Positions 16,109 to 25,278 are shown, numbered from the stretch's first letter. The stretch: 44,801 nt of DNA from Burkholderia latens (GCF_902499045.1 NZ_CABVPL010000061.1:1-44801); one strand, 5' to 3'. A program made the numbers and translations. Notes: generated by a model not told the origin, from the sequence alone.

Positions 16109-17785
16109 ATGGGCATCGATTCCGCATCTTCCGGCGGCGTGTATCCGCTGCATCACGGCGACCACAATTCGCATGGCGTGCCGCCGACCATCAATCCGGT
16201 CGCGCTGAGCCACGGCCGCGACCTGCCGTTCTTCGATCCGGTCGCGTACGGCAACGGCCCCGACGACTCGGTCACCGATACGACCGAGGCGGCCGCGATC
16301 ACGCACCACACGATCCTGATCGACGGCAAGCGCATCGCGTACACGGCGACGGTCGGCCATCTGGTGACGGTCGATCCGAGCAGTTCGCAGCCGTCCGCGA
16401 AGATCTTCTACGTCGCGTTCACGGCCGACGGCGCGCGGGAGGAGACGCGGCCCGTCACGTTCTTCTACAACGGCGGGCCCGGTTCGTCGTCGGTGTTCGT
16501 GCTGCTCGGCTCGTTCGCGCCGAAGCGCATCAAGACATCGATGCCGGGATTCACGCCGCCTGCGCCGTACCAGATCGAAGACAACCCGGACAGCATGATC
16601 GACCACAGCGACCTGGTGTTCATCAACCCGGTCGGCACCGGCTACTCGGCCGCGGTCGCGCCGAACAAGAACCGCGATTTCTGGGGCGTCGACCAGGATG
16701 CAAATTCGCTGAAGCAGTTCATCAAGCGCTACCTGACGAAGAACAACCGGTGGAATTCGCCGAAATACCTGTTCGGCGAGTCGTACGGCACCGCGCGCAG
16801 CTGCGTGCTCGCCTACAAGCTGCACGAGGACGGCGTCGAGCTGAACGGCATCACGCTGCAGTCGTCGATCCTCGACTACCGGCAGGCCGGCAACCCGGTC
16901 GGCGCGCTGCCGACCGCGGCCGCCGACGCTTGGTATCACAAGAAGCTCGGCATCAAGCCGGCGCCTGCCAATCTCGGCGCGTTCGTCGAGGAAGTCGCGC
17001 AGTTCGCGCGTAGCGATTACCTCAGCGCGTTGCGCAACATGCCGCATGCGGATCCGGCCGTCGTGCGCAAGCTGTCCGACTACACGGGCATCGATACGGC
17101 GACGCTGCAAACGTGGGGGCTCGACATCGCCGGCTACAACGCGCGCGGCAATTCGCTGTTCCTGACGACGCTGCTGCATGCGCAGGGGCTCGCGCTCGGC
17201 TCGTACGACGGCCGCGTGACCGGGATCTCGTCGGGCATCGCCGGCAAGATCGATCCGAACTCGGGCGGCAACGACCCGACGATGACCGCCGTGACGGGCG
17301 TCTATACGGCGATGTGGAACAGCTACCTGAACGAGCAGCTGAAGTTCACGTCGAACTCCGCGTTCACGGACCTGAACGACCAGGCGTTCCAGAACTGGGA
17401 CTTCAGCCATATCGACCCGACCGGCGAGCAGCAGGGCATCGACGCGAAGGGAAACGTGATTCTCTATACCGCGGGCGACCTTGCCGCGGTGATGGCGCTG
17501 AACGTCGACCTGAAGGTGTTGTCGGCGAATGGCTTCTACGATTTCGTCACGCCGTTCTACCAGACCGTGATCGACTTGCAGCAGATGCCGCTCGAGGACC
17601 AGAAGGTGCGGCAGAACCTGTCCGCGCGCTTCTATCCGTCGGGGCACATGGTCTATCTGGACGGCGGTTCGCGCACCGCGCTGAAGCGCGATCTCGCGGC
17701 GATGTACGACGCGACGGTCAGCGATACGAGCGCGCGGATGCGGATTCGCGCGCTGCAGGCGAGGAAGACGGGCGGGAACGCGTAG
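16109..17785 (+). CDS. Serine carboxypeptidase-like (S10) peptidase
   Basis: The 558-residue alpha/beta-hydrolase of the S10 family removes C-terminal residues, usually at acid pH. The oxyanion and substrate-binding segment FYNGGPGSSS (residues 119-128), the nucleophile Ser225 in GESYGTAR, Asp478 in GFYDFVTP and His513 in SGHMVYLDG make the full catalytic set. A CAGGAG ribosome site precedes the ATG. No signal peptide is seen (the N-terminus is MGIDSASSGGVYPLHHGD), which is unusual for a family normally acting outside the cytoplasm. The tandem with a sedolisin suggests an endopeptidase plus exopeptidase pair for degrading protein. Confidence 0.9.
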   Translation: MGIDSASSGGVYPLHHGDHNSHGVPPTINPVALSHGRDLPFFDPVAYGNGPDDSVTDTTEAAAITHHTILIDGKRIAYTATVGHLVTVDPSSSQPSAKIFYVAFTADGAREETRPVTFFYNGGPGSSSVFVLLGSFAPKRIKTSMPGFTPPAPYQIEDNPDSMIDHSDLVFINPVGTGYSAAVAPNKNRDFWGVDQDANSLKQFIKRYLTKNNRWNSPKYLFGESYGTARSCVLAYKLHEDGVELNGITLQSSILDYRQAGNPVGALPTAAADAWYHKKLGIKPAPANLGAFVEEVAQFARSDYLSALRNMPHADPAVVRKLSDYTGIDTATLQTWGLDIAGYNARGNSLFLTTLLHAQGLALGSYDGRVTGISSGIAGKIDPNSGGNDPTMTAVTGVYTAMWNSYLNEQLKFTSNSAFTDLNDQAFQNWDFSHIDPTGEQQGIDAKGNVILYTAGDLAAVMALNVDLKVLSANGFYDFVTPFYQTVIDLQQMPLEDQKVRQNLSARFYPSGHMVYLDGGSRTALKRDLAAMYDATVSDTSARMRIRALQARKTGGNA

Positions 17786-17805
17786 CGCCGCCCGTCACGG
17801 CCGGC

Positions 17806-18654
17806 TTACGCGGCCGGCCAGTCGAACGGCGTGTACGGCAGCGCGCGCTTGTGGCGCGAGCCGTCGTAGAAGCGCAGCACCGTTTCGTACACGTTGTCGG
17901 CGACGGTCTTGCCTTCGAGGAAGTCGTCGATCTCGTCGTACGTGACGCCGTACGCGTGCTCGTCGGGGCGCAGCGGACGCAGCTCCTCGAGGTCGGCTGT
18001 CGGCACCTTCATCACGATCAGTTCGTCGCCGCCGAGCGCGCGCGCGACCGCACGCACGCGGCGCTTGCTCAGGCCGGCGAGCGGCAACACGTCGGCGCCG
18101 CCGTCGCCGAATTTCGTGAAGAAGCCCATCAGCGATTCGGCCGCGTGATCGGTGCCGATCACGATGCCGCGCCGTGCGCCGGCCACCGCGTACTGCGCGA
18201 TCATGCGCTCGCGCGCCTTGATGTTGCCGTGCACGAAGTCCTGCTGCGCCGGGTTCTCGAATGCGTGGCCGGACGCGATCAGCGATCCGAGCATCGCGTC
18301 GGCGGCGGGCTTCACGTCGACCGTCAGCGTCTCGTCCGCGCGCACGAACGCGAGCGCACGCTGCGCGTCGGCTTCATCGTTCTGCACGCCGTTCGGCAAA
18401 CGCATCGCGATGAAACGCGCGTCGTAGCCGTCGGCGCGCAGCTGTTCGACCGCGAGTTGCGCGAGCCGCCCGGCCGTCGACGAATCGACGCCGCCGCTGA
18501 TGCCGAGCACGTAGGTCCGCAGGCCGGTCGAACGAAGGTACTGCGCGAGGAAATCGACGCGGCGCGTGATTTCGGCATCGACGTCGAATTGCGGGGCGAC
18601 GTGCAGTTCGGCAATGATCGCGCGTTGGCGGCTGGCGTAATCGGCGGATGTCAT
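17806..18654 (-). CDS. nadE: NH3-dependent NAD+ synthetase
   Basis: The 282-residue cytoplasmic enzyme of the last step of NAD synthesis amidates deamido-NAD using ammonia and ATP. The ATP-pyrophosphatase P-loop SGGVDSS is at residues 53-59, and FDVDAEITRRVDFLAQYL and the later GTDHAAESLMGFFTKFGDGGADVLPL are family signatures. The length fits the short, ammonia-dependent form with no glutaminase domain. The start at 18654 gives MTSADYASRQ; a longer in-frame start is unlikely because it adds a low-quality leader. The gene is convergent with the carboxypeptidase gene, with 20 bp between the stops. Confidence 0.95.
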   Translation of the reverse strand: MTSADYASRQRAIIAELHVAPQFDVDAEITRRVDFLAQYLRSTGLRTYVLGISGGVDSSTAGRLAQLAVEQLRADGYDARFIAMRLPNGVQNDEADAQRALAFVRADETLTVDVKPAADAMLGSLIASGHAFENPAQQDFVHGNIKARERMIAQYAVAGARRGIVIGTDHAAESLMGFFTKFGDGGADVLPLAGLSKRRVRAVARALGGDELIVMKVPTADLEELRPLRPDEHAYGVTYDEIDDFLEGKTVADNVYETVLRFYDGSRHKRALPYTPFDWPAA

Positions 18655-18820
18655 GGAGGGAGTTCCGGAACGAAATGCGAGGCGCCCATCATAAGCGCAA
18701 TCGCGGCCCGGCGCCGCGCGCGGCATGCGATCGGGCGCCCGCGCGTTGCATCGGCGAGACGCGGTGCATCTTCATGGTGCAACGGGCGGCGGCGGGGGGA
18801 TCGCGGTGGCGCGAGTCAAC

Positions 18821-19690
18821 TCAGCGCCGCGCGAGCACGACGCCCGCCAGCGCGAGCGCGAAGCCGGCGAGCTGGACGGTCGCGAGCGTTTCGCCGAACA
18901 ACCAATAACCCTGCAGCGCGGCGAGCGGCGGCGCGAGGAACAGCAACGACGTCGCGCGCGCCGCGTTGCCGCGCCGCAGCATCCACATCAGCATCGTGAC
19001 CGCGCCGCCGGACAGGAACACGACGCCCCACACGAGCGACATCCACAGCGCCGGCGCGCCGATCCACCGCGTTTCGTGCAGCAGCGCGACGAACACGGCC
19101 GCAACGATGGCCGCGCCGAGGTTCTGCACGGCGACGGCCGTGCGCAAGTCGTTCTGCGCGAGCCTGCCCTTCTGGTACAGCGAGCCCGCAGTGATCGAGC
19201 CGACCGACAGCACCGATACCGCGACGACGAACCACGCGGGCGCGGCGCCGGGCGCCGCCGCGACGCCGCCCGCGACCTTCGGCGCGAGCACGAGCGCGAC
19301 GCCGGCGAGCCCGAGCGCCATGCCGAGCCAGCCGCGTGCGGGCAGCCGCTCGTTGAACAGCGGAACGGCGAGCACGGCGGTCGCGAGCGGTTGCAGCGCT
19401 CCGAGCAGCGCCATCACGCCCGCGTTCAGCCCTTGCGCGACGGCCCAGTAGCTGGCGCCGAGATAGATGCCTTGCAGCAGCGCGCCGGCGATCAGATGGC
19501 GCGGCCATTCCCGGCGGGCGGGCCAGGGCGCGCGCGCGGCGAGTGCCACCAGGCCGAACAGCGCGGCCGTGCCCGCGAAACGCGCGAGCAGGAACAGGTT
19601 CGGATCGGCGTAGGGCTTGATGGCCCGCGCGACGATGAAGCCGGTGGACCACAGCGCGACGAAAGCCGCGGCGACGAGCGAGGTCAGCAT
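18821..19690 (-). CDS. EamA (DMT superfamily) transporter
   Basis: The 289-residue inner-membrane protein has about ten hydrophobic segments in two EamA repeats of about 140 residues each (first from residue 1, second from about 150). The N-terminal AAAFVALWSTGFIVARAIKPYADPNLFLLARF is typical. Members export amino acids, metabolites or drugs; the substrate is unknown here. It stands alone between nadE, on the same strand 166 bp downstream, and a small hypothetical gene. Confidence 0.88.
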   Translation of the reverse strand: MLTSLVAAAFVALWSTGFIVARAIKPYADPNLFLLARFAGTAALFGLVALAARAPWPARREWPRHLIAGALLQGIYLGASYWAVAQGLNAGVMALLGALQPLATAVLAVPLFNERLPARGWLGMALGLAGVALVLAPKVAGGVAAAPGAAPAWFVVAVSVLSVGSITAGSLYQKGRLAQNDLRTAVAVQNLGAAIVAAVFVALLHETRWIGAPALWMSLVWGVVFLSGGAVTMLMWMLRRGNAARATSLLFLAPPLAALQGYWLFGETLATVQLAGFALALAGVVLARR

Positions 19691-20015
19691 GCAGGGGCGG
19701 GCCGCGATGCGGCCGGACGAATCGTGAAGTCGACGAGTATCGGACGAAGCGGTGCGGCCGTCTTGTCGGATTCTGCACTCGCTCGCGGCGTGGGCGGTAC
19801 GTACCCGACGCCCGCGCGGTGCCCGGTGCTGGCTGCGAGCTCGCGGCTGGGGCGGCGGACGCGCGCCACGCTTGCGTGCGTGTTTGGCTGCAAGCGGCGC
19901 GTGCGTACGTGCGGCGCCAACGGCGTGCTGGCGTGCGCGCGGCGCGGCTGGAGGCCGGCCCGACGCGCACGCTGCCGCATCAACGCATGCCGTGGCGCGC
20001 GCAACGAACCGGAGT
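19691..20015. other. Gap without recognised gene
   Basis: This GC-rich 325-bp stretch lies upstream of the EamA transporter gene. Open frames through it in several phases have no coherent codon use and match no family I know. It presumably contains the transporter's promoter. No clear repeat or terminator is visible. Confidence 0.5.
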
Positions 20016-20201
20016 TCAGTCGAGCGAGAACGTGTCGAGCGGCTGGTTCGCGCGCGCGTCGGTCGCGAAGCGTGCGGCGAGCTGTTCGTACAAGCGGCGC
20101 GCCTCGTCGAGCGTCAGGTCGATCCAGTACGGATCGCCGGCCCCGTCGTTGAGCCGTTCCGGCGAAAACTGGATTTCGATCACACTGCCTTTGCGATACA
20201 T
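20016..20201 (-). CDS. Small hypothetical protein, 61 residues
   Basis: This short gene encodes MYRKGSVIEIQFSPERLNDG and continues to DTFSLD. It is acidic in its second half, with no membrane segment, cysteine motif or signal peptide. Support comes from codon bias and a clear AAGGGG ribosome site 6 bases before the ATG at 20201; a start 13 codons further upstream is possible but has poorer context. The section YWIDLTLDEARRLYEQLAARFA looks like an amphipathic helix. I do not recognise the family. Confidence 0.6.
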   Translation of the reverse strand: MYRKGSVIEIQFSPERLNDGAGDPYWIDLTLDEARRLYEQLAARFATDARANQPLDTFSLD

Positions 20202-20403
20202 TGCGCGCCCCTTGATGGTCTGTCGTTCGGCGAAACGCAAAGTTTAGCAATCGCTCGCCGCACCCATTCGCGCGCATCGGGCAATACTGAATTTCGCTTT
20301 CGGGAAACGCGCGGGCCGTGGGCCGCGCGGCCGTCAAATGGCGGTCAAACGCCCGTAATACAATGATCGGCTTACCCATTACAGTCGCCTCGGGCGGATC
20401 GCG

Positions 20404-21162
20404 ATGCTGGCGGAACAACGTCATCAATACATCCTGTCGGAGCTCGGACGATCGGGCGCGCTGTCGGTTGCCGAACTCGTGCGCTCGCTCGACGTGTCGC
20501 GCGAGACCGTGCGGCGCGACCTGAACGCGCTCGCGGCGCGCGGCCTGCTCGTGATGACGCACGGCGGCGCGCTGGCGGCCGACCGCCGCGAGCCGAGCCT
20601 GTCCGAGCGCGAAGCGGCGCACGCCGACGCGAAGCGTGCGATCGGCCGGCGCGCGGCCGAATTCGTCCCCGACGACGCGTCGGTGCTGATCGACTCGGGC
20701 AGCACGCCGCATGCGGTCGCGCTCGCACTGACCGACCGGCACCGGCTGTCGGTCTACACGAACGACTGGCGCACCGCGTTCGTGCTCGCGCGGCGCAACG
20801 GCAATCGCGTGACGCTGCTCGGCGGCGAACTGTCCGACGACGAGGATGCGACGTTCGGGCTCGATACGATCCAGCAGCTCGCGCAATACCACGTCGATTT
20901 CGCGTTCGTCGGCGCGGGCGGCATCACCGCCGACGGCGACTGCACCGACTACTCGCGGCTCGCCGCCGAAGTGCGCAGCCGGATGATCGCGGCGGCCGGC
21001 ACGGCGATCATCGTCGCCGATCATTCGAAGTTCGGCCGCGTGACGCCGGTGCGGATCAACGGCACGTCGGCGGCCCGCTATCTCGTCACCGAACGCACGC
21101 CGGACAAGACCGTGCGCCGCGCGCTGACGGCCCGCGGCATCGAGCTGCTGGTGTGCGACTGA
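20404..21162 (+). CDS. DeoR family transcriptional regulator
   Basis: The 252-residue repressor-type protein has an N-terminal winged helix-turn-helix (residues about 1-58; the DeoR signature is spread over LAEQRHQYILSELGRSGALS and VAELVRSLDVSRETVRRDL) and a C-terminal sugar-phosphate-sensing domain with the SGSTPHAVA phosphate-loop (about residues 99-107) and the DHSKFGR motif. The family usually responds to phosphorylated sugars. No sugar operon adjoins it: downstream is a phospholipase D-like gene 103 bp away on the same strand. A TACAAT at 20359-20364 could be its -10 element. Confidence 0.9.
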   Translation: MLAEQRHQYILSELGRSGALSVAELVRSLDVSRETVRRDLNALAARGLLVMTHGGALAADRREPSLSEREAAHADAKRAIGRRAAEFVPDDASVLIDSGSTPHAVALALTDRHRLSVYTNDWRTAFVLARRNGNRVTLLGGELSDDEDATFGLDTIQQLAQYHVDFAFVGAGGITADGDCTDYSRLAAEVRSRMIAAAGTAIIVADHSKFGRVTPVRINGTSAARYLVTERTPDKTVRRALTARGIELLVCD

Positions 21163-21265
21163 CGCCGAGCCGACACACAACGTTCATCGAACGGTCATCG
21201 CGCGGGAAAAACCGCTGTCGACACTGACCCATTCACGTCGATCGGCCACGCGCCAGGAGCACTGA

Positions 21266-23092
21266 ATGACCGTCAGCGTACGCAGCTACGTTTCCCCGAC
21301 CCTCGTCCTGCTGGCCTTCGACTGGCCGGCCGCGGCGGCGCGCCGCGACTTCCTCGGCTTTGCGATCCGGCGCACGCCGGGTTTCCGGTCGGCCGATGGC
21401 AAGACGCGCGCGCCGAACAGCTGGCTGCCGAACCGGCTCACGTTCGACGGCCCGGCCGCCGACACGCAGGGCGACGCGCCGACCGATCAGGCGCCGATCC
21501 AGAAATTCATGTGGTGGGACGCACGCATCGATCCGCAGGATCGCGGTGCGTCGTTCCGCTATGACGTTTTCCCCGTCGTCGGCACGCCCGAGCAGTTGCG
21601 CGTGCTCGACGCGGAAGCCGGCACGTGCGACGTCGTGTTGCCCGCGCATATCGTCGACGGCATCGGCACGTGGTTCAACCGGGCGGTGGTGAGCTCGCAG
21701 GCATTCGCGAAGCAGGTCGCGGCGCTGGGCCTCGCGCCGGATGCGGCGCCGAGCGCGGACCAGGCGCTGAAGCTGCGTACGTGGCTTGCGAACGACATGG
21801 AGCAGGTGTTCGCCGAGATGCTCGGCCCCGCGTCGCGTGCGGTGTCGGCCGTCTATCACCTCACGGACACGCTATGGGCGCTTCCGGCGTTCGAAGCGTT
21901 CGGGCGCAAGCATGGCGCGGCGTCGCTCGCGATCGTCTATGACGCGCACACGACGGCGCGCAACGGCAAGCCGCCGCTGCCGTCGCCGAACCAGCCGGCG
22001 GTCGACGCGCTGCAAGGCCTCGCGACGCTGGCGCCGCGCGATCGCACGCACATCATGCACGACAAGTTCATCGTGACCGACGCGCCGGCGAGCGGCGCAC
22101 CCGCGGCGACGCCCGCGCGCGTGCTGACCGGTTCCGCGAACTTCACGACCGAAGGACTGACGGAGCAGGCGAACGTGCTGCACGCGTTCGATTCGCCCGC
22201 GCTTGCCGCGTTGTACAACGCGCGCGCCCATGCGCTGGCCGCGAATCCGCCGATCGCGGCGACGGCGAAGCTGTCGCCGGGCTGGTCCGGGCCGCTGACG
22301 ATCGGGAGCGCGCAGGTGCGTGTCGCGTTTTCGCCGGAGCCGGCCGGGCAGCGCACCGAGATCGATACGATCGTCGCCGCGATCGAGGCCGCGCGGCATT
22401 CGGTGTCGTTCTGCCTGTTCATGCCGACCGATGCGGCGTTGCGCGATGCGTGCTTCGCCGCCGGCGACCGCGGGCTGATGATGTTCGGGCTCGTGAACCG
22501 CATCAACGCCGGCAGCGCGACGAAGGCCGATGCCGCGCAGCGCGACGGCCAGTCGCTCGATGCGGCGACGCTCGCCAACCTCGAGCTTTACCATCGCCGG
22601 CGCGACCGCCGCGATGTGATCGACGCCGCGTATTTCTCGCCGGCGACGGTGCCGCACGGTTTCGAACCCGAGCTGCGCCTGTTTCCGGGTGAAGCGGCGC
22701 CGGCGTATCCGCCGGTCGTGATCCATCACAAGTTCATCGTGATCGATGCGGAAGGCGCGAACCCGATCGTCTATACGGGCTCGGCGAACATGAGCCGCAA
22801 CTCGGAGCAGTACAACGACGAGAACCTGCTCGAGATCCGCGACACGCGGATCGCGGCGATCTATCTCGCGGAATTCCTGCGGCTTTACGAACACTATCGC
22901 GCGCGGGCGCTGTCGATCGAAACGAAGCGGCGTGGCGCCGGTGGGCCGCGGCAGCTTGCGCTTGCGCCGGATTCGCGCTGGGCGAAGAAGTATTACGTGG
23001 CGGGAAGTCCGGAAGAGAAGGCGCGGATCGCGCTGGCGTCGAGCGTGCCGGCGGATTCGACGGCCGCGCCCGCCCGGCGCCGGGTGGCTTGA
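21266..23092 (+). CDS. Phospholipase D-like protein with two HKD motifs
   Basis: The 608-residue protein belongs to the phospholipase D superfamily. HKD1 is HDKFIVTD (His265, Lys267, Asp272) followed by LTGSANFT, and HKD2 is HHKFIVID (His487, Lys489, Asp494) followed by YTGSANMS. Two motifs in one chain allow an intramolecular active site. Members cleave phospholipids or nucleic-acid phosphodiesters. No signal peptide is evident and the first 190 residues are not a domain I recognise. A CAGGAG ribosome site precedes the ATG. The preceding DeoR gene is on the same strand, but a shared function is not obvious. There is no adjacent immunity or secretion gene that would mark it as a type VI effector. 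Confidence 0.85.
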   Translation: MTVSVRSYVSPTLVLLAFDWPAAAARRDFLGFAIRRTPGFRSADGKTRAPNSWLPNRLTFDGPAADTQGDAPTDQAPIQKFMWWDARIDPQDRGASFRYDVFPVVGTPEQLRVLDAEAGTCDVVLPAHIVDGIGTWFNRAVVSSQAFAKQVAALGLAPDAAPSADQALKLRTWLANDMEQVFAEMLGPASRAVSAVYHLTDTLWALPAFEAFGRKHGAASLAIVYDAHTTARNGKPPLPSPNQPAVDALQGLATLAPRDRTHIMHDKFIVTDAPASGAPAATPARVLTGSANFTTEGLTEQANVLHAFDSPALAALYNARAHALAANPPIAATAKLSPGWSGPLTIGSAQVRVAFSPEPAGQRTEIDTIVAAIEAARHSVSFCLFMPTDAALRDACFAAGDRGLMMFGLVNRINAGSATKADAAQRDGQSLDAATLANLELYHRRRDRRDVIDAAYFSPATVPHGFEPELRLFPGEAAPAYPPVVIHHKFIVIDAEGANPIVYTGSANMSRNSEQYNDENLLEIRDTRIAAIYLAEFLRLYEHYRARALSIETKRRGAGGPRQLALAPDSRWAKKYYVAGSPEEKARIALASSVPADSTAAPARRRVA

Positions 23093-23216
23093 ACGGACGG
23101 GCGGCGTGCGCGCGGCTCATGCCGGTTGCACGCAGTACGGTGTCGTTCCGGGGCGTGTGGCTGACGGCGAGTTCGTCGCTCGCCAGCGGGCCTTCGGGCG
23201 GAGTGGTGCGGTGGGC

Positions 23217-23891
23217 TTACGCGGCGACGTAGCGCAGCACGGTGTCGGCGATCGTCTCGCGATGCCGCGCGCGCAGCCGCGGCGCCGACGGATCGCGGCC
23301 GAACGCGGCGCCGAACGTATAGCGGTTCGACACGCGGTGGAAGCAGAACGAGCTGATCAGCAGATGCAGGTCGAACGCGTCGATGTCCTTGCGGAACGCG
23401 CCGCTCGCCGCGCCGCGCTCGAGCAGTTCCTCGAGCGTCTTGATGATGCTGACGTTGCGGTTCTTGAACGACTTCAGCTGTTCGAGATACTTCGCGCCGT
23501 GGATGTTCTCGATCGACACGAGGCGGACGAAGTCGCGGTGCTTGTCGTGATAGTCGAACGTGAACTCGACGAGCCGGCGCATGCCTTCGCGCGGCTCCAT
23601 GTCGCCGACGTGCAGTTCCTGCTCGAGTTCGCGGATGTCGCCGTACACCTTCTCCAGCACGGCCTCGTACAGGCCTTCCTTGCTTTCGAAGTAGTAGTAG
23701 AGCATCCGCTTCGTCGTGTTGGTCCGCTCGGCGATCGCGTCGACGCGCGCGCCGGCGAGGCCCATCGCGGAAAATTCCTGCGTGGCGACGTCGAGGATGT
23801 TGCGCTTGGTTTGCTCGGGATCGTATTTGCGCCGCGCATCGGTCGCAAGCGCGCGGCTTTCGGACGTGGCGGCCTTGCTTCCAGCTTTCAT
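23217..23891 (-). CDS. TetR family transcriptional regulator
   Basis: The 224-residue protein has an N-terminal TetR helix-turn-helix (about residues 28-75: EQTKRNILDVATQEFSAMGL, then RVDAIAERTNTTKRMLYYYFESKEGLYEAV) and an all-helical ligand-binding part. The basic N-terminal extension of about 25 residues is common in this group. It lies downstream of the FAD oxidoreductase gene on the same strand, with a large hairpin between them, so it is probably transcribed separately. A role in controlling the adjacent lysine/amine locus is possible but unproven. Confidence 0.9.
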   Translation of the reverse strand: MKAGSKAATSESRALATDARRKYDPEQTKRNILDVATQEFSAMGLAGARVDAIAERTNTTKRMLYYYFESKEGLYEAVLEKVYGDIRELEQELHVGDMEPREGMRRLVEFTFDYHDKHRDFVRLVSIENIHGAKYLEQLKSFKNRNVSIIKTLEELLERGAASGAFRKDIDAFDLHLLISSFCFHRVSNRYTFGAAFGRDPSAPRLRARHRETIADTVLRYVAA

Positions 23892-23942
23892 GTGACTTTG
23901 TTGTGGGTTCGCGGCGGCATGGAGAAATCATTCTAGCATGCA

Positions 23943-23992
23943 GGAAATCGCCGCCCGGCCGACCTGACGCTCTAATCGGCCGCGCGATTTCC
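23943..23992 (-). terminator. Large hairpin after the FAD oxidoreductase gene
   Basis: GGAAATCG (23943-23950) pairs with CGATTTCC (23985-23992), and an inner CGGCCGA (23956-23962) pairs with TCGGCCG (23976-23982) around a 13-base loop. It starts 17 bp past the oxidoreductase stop and ends before the TetR start. No long T-run follows, so termination is inferred from position and stem strength; an operator role for TetR is the alternative. Confidence 0.5.
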
Positions 23993-24009
23993 GCGGTCGC
24001 CGCCGACGT

Positions 24010-25278
24010 TCAGCGCCGGTACGACGCGAGCGCGTCGCGGGCCTGGTACGCGGTGTACGTGAGCTGCGCGGCGGCGAGGCCCGCCAGCCCGAACGTGCGC
24101 GTGAGCCCGAACGCGGCGAAGCCTTGCGGCACGGGCCGTTCGCCGGCCAGCGCGGCCGCGAGCGCTTCGCCGGCGACGGTGGTCGGCGCCATCCCGTGGC
24201 CGCCGAACGCGATCGCATGCCACACGCCGTCCGCGTCGCGGCCGATCTGCGGCATCTTGTGCCGCGCATAGCTCATCAGCCCGCCCCATGCGTAGTCGAC
24301 GTTCACGCCGTCGAGCTGCGGATACACGCGCAGCAGGTCGCGCCGCAGCAGCCGCGCGATCGCGTCGGGGCCGCGGTCGAGCACTGAGATCCGGCCGCCC
24401 CACAGAATGCGCGTGTCCTTCAGCGGACGGTAGTAGTCGAACGCGAAGCGCGTGTCGTAGATCGCGTACGGCGCGTCGATCGCGTCGGGCAGCCGCGTGC
24501 CGAGCGGCTCGGTCGCGATCACGTAGGTCGCGATCGGCAGCACCGCGCGCTCGATGCGCGGCGACACGCCGCGCGCATAGCCGCCGCCGGCGAACACGAC
24601 GTCCTTCGCGCGTACCGTGCCGTGCGCGGTGCGCACCACGTAGCCGGCGCCTTCGCGCGCGGTGCCGAGCGCGGCCGAGCGTTCGTACACGCGTGCGCCG
24701 CCGCGCGACGCGGCGGCCGCGACGCCGAGCACGTATTTCAGCGGATGAAAGTGGAACGCGTTCGGCTCGAACAGGCCGCCGTAATAGCGCTGCGTCTTCA
24801 GCCGGGCGCGCAGCGCGTCCGTCGCGACCGGCTCCCAGTCGACGTTGAATTCCTGCTTCATCAGCGTGCGCACGCCGTCGAGCCGCGACGGATCATCGAA
24901 CCAGTTCGCGAGCATCACGCCTTCGTCGACGATGTCGCAGTCGATTCCGTAGCGGGCGATCCGCGCGCGGATCAGGTCGACCGCATCGACCGTCAGGCGG
25001 TACAGCCGCCGGCCTTCGTCGCGGCCGAGCGTGCGCAGCAGATCCGCGTTGTCGAGGCTGTAGCCGCCGAACACGAAGCCGCCGTTGCGGCCCGACGCGC
25101 CGAAGCCGACCCGCTCGCCGTCGAGCACGACGACGTCACGCACGCCGCGCTCGACCAGGCCGAGCGCCGTGCACAGGCCGGCGAGGCCGCCGCCGACGAT
25201 GCAGACCTGCGTGTCGATCGTGCCGCTCAGTTGCGGATAAGGTTGGCGGGTAACGGTGGCTTCGTAGAAGTTCTGCAT
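24010..25278 (-). CDS. amaA: FAD-dependent amine/amino-acid oxidoreductase (AmaA-like)
   Basis: The 422-residue flavoenzyme of the DAO family (pipecolate oxidase, sarcosine oxidase and gamma-glutamylputrescine oxidase group) has the N-terminal dinucleotide-binding loop VCIVGGGLAGLCTALGLVERG (residues about 25-45) and the C-terminal GGLMSYARHKMPQIGRD plus AFGGHGMAPT, which contacts FAD. The start at 25278 gives MQNFYEATVTRQPYP; longer in-frame starts run into low-quality sequence. With a LysP-like permease upstream and an ALDH7 gene beyond, oxidation of L-pipecolate (as by AmaA in Pseudomonas) is the best guess. Gamma-glutamylputrescine oxidation (PuuB) is the main alternative. Confidence 0.7.
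   Translation of the reverse strand: MQNFYEATVTRQPYPQLSGTIDTQVCIVGGGLAGLCTALGLVERGVRDVVVLDGERVGFGASGRNGGFVFGGYSLDNADLLRTLGRDEGRRLYRLTVDAVDLIRARIARYGIDCDIVDEGVMLANWFDDPSRLDGVRTLMKQEFNVDWEPVATDALRARLKTQRYYGGLFEPNAFHFHPLKYVLGVAAAASRGGARVYERSAALGTAREGAGYVVRTAHGTVRAKDVVFAGGGYARGVSPRIERAVLPIATYVIATEPLGTRLPDAIDAPYAIYDTRFAFDYYRPLKDTRILWGGRISVLDRGPDAIARLLRRDLLRVYPQLDGVNVDYAWGGLMSYARHKMPQIGRDADGVWHAIAFGGHGMAPTTVAGEALAAALAGERPVPQGFAAFGLTRTFGLAGLAAAQLTYTAYQARDALASYRR

Noticed and set aside
21266-23092. Antiphage or type VI effector function for the phospholipase D-like protein
   Set aside because: There is no neighbouring helicase, immunity, VgrG or defence gene. The protein family alone does not support such a call.
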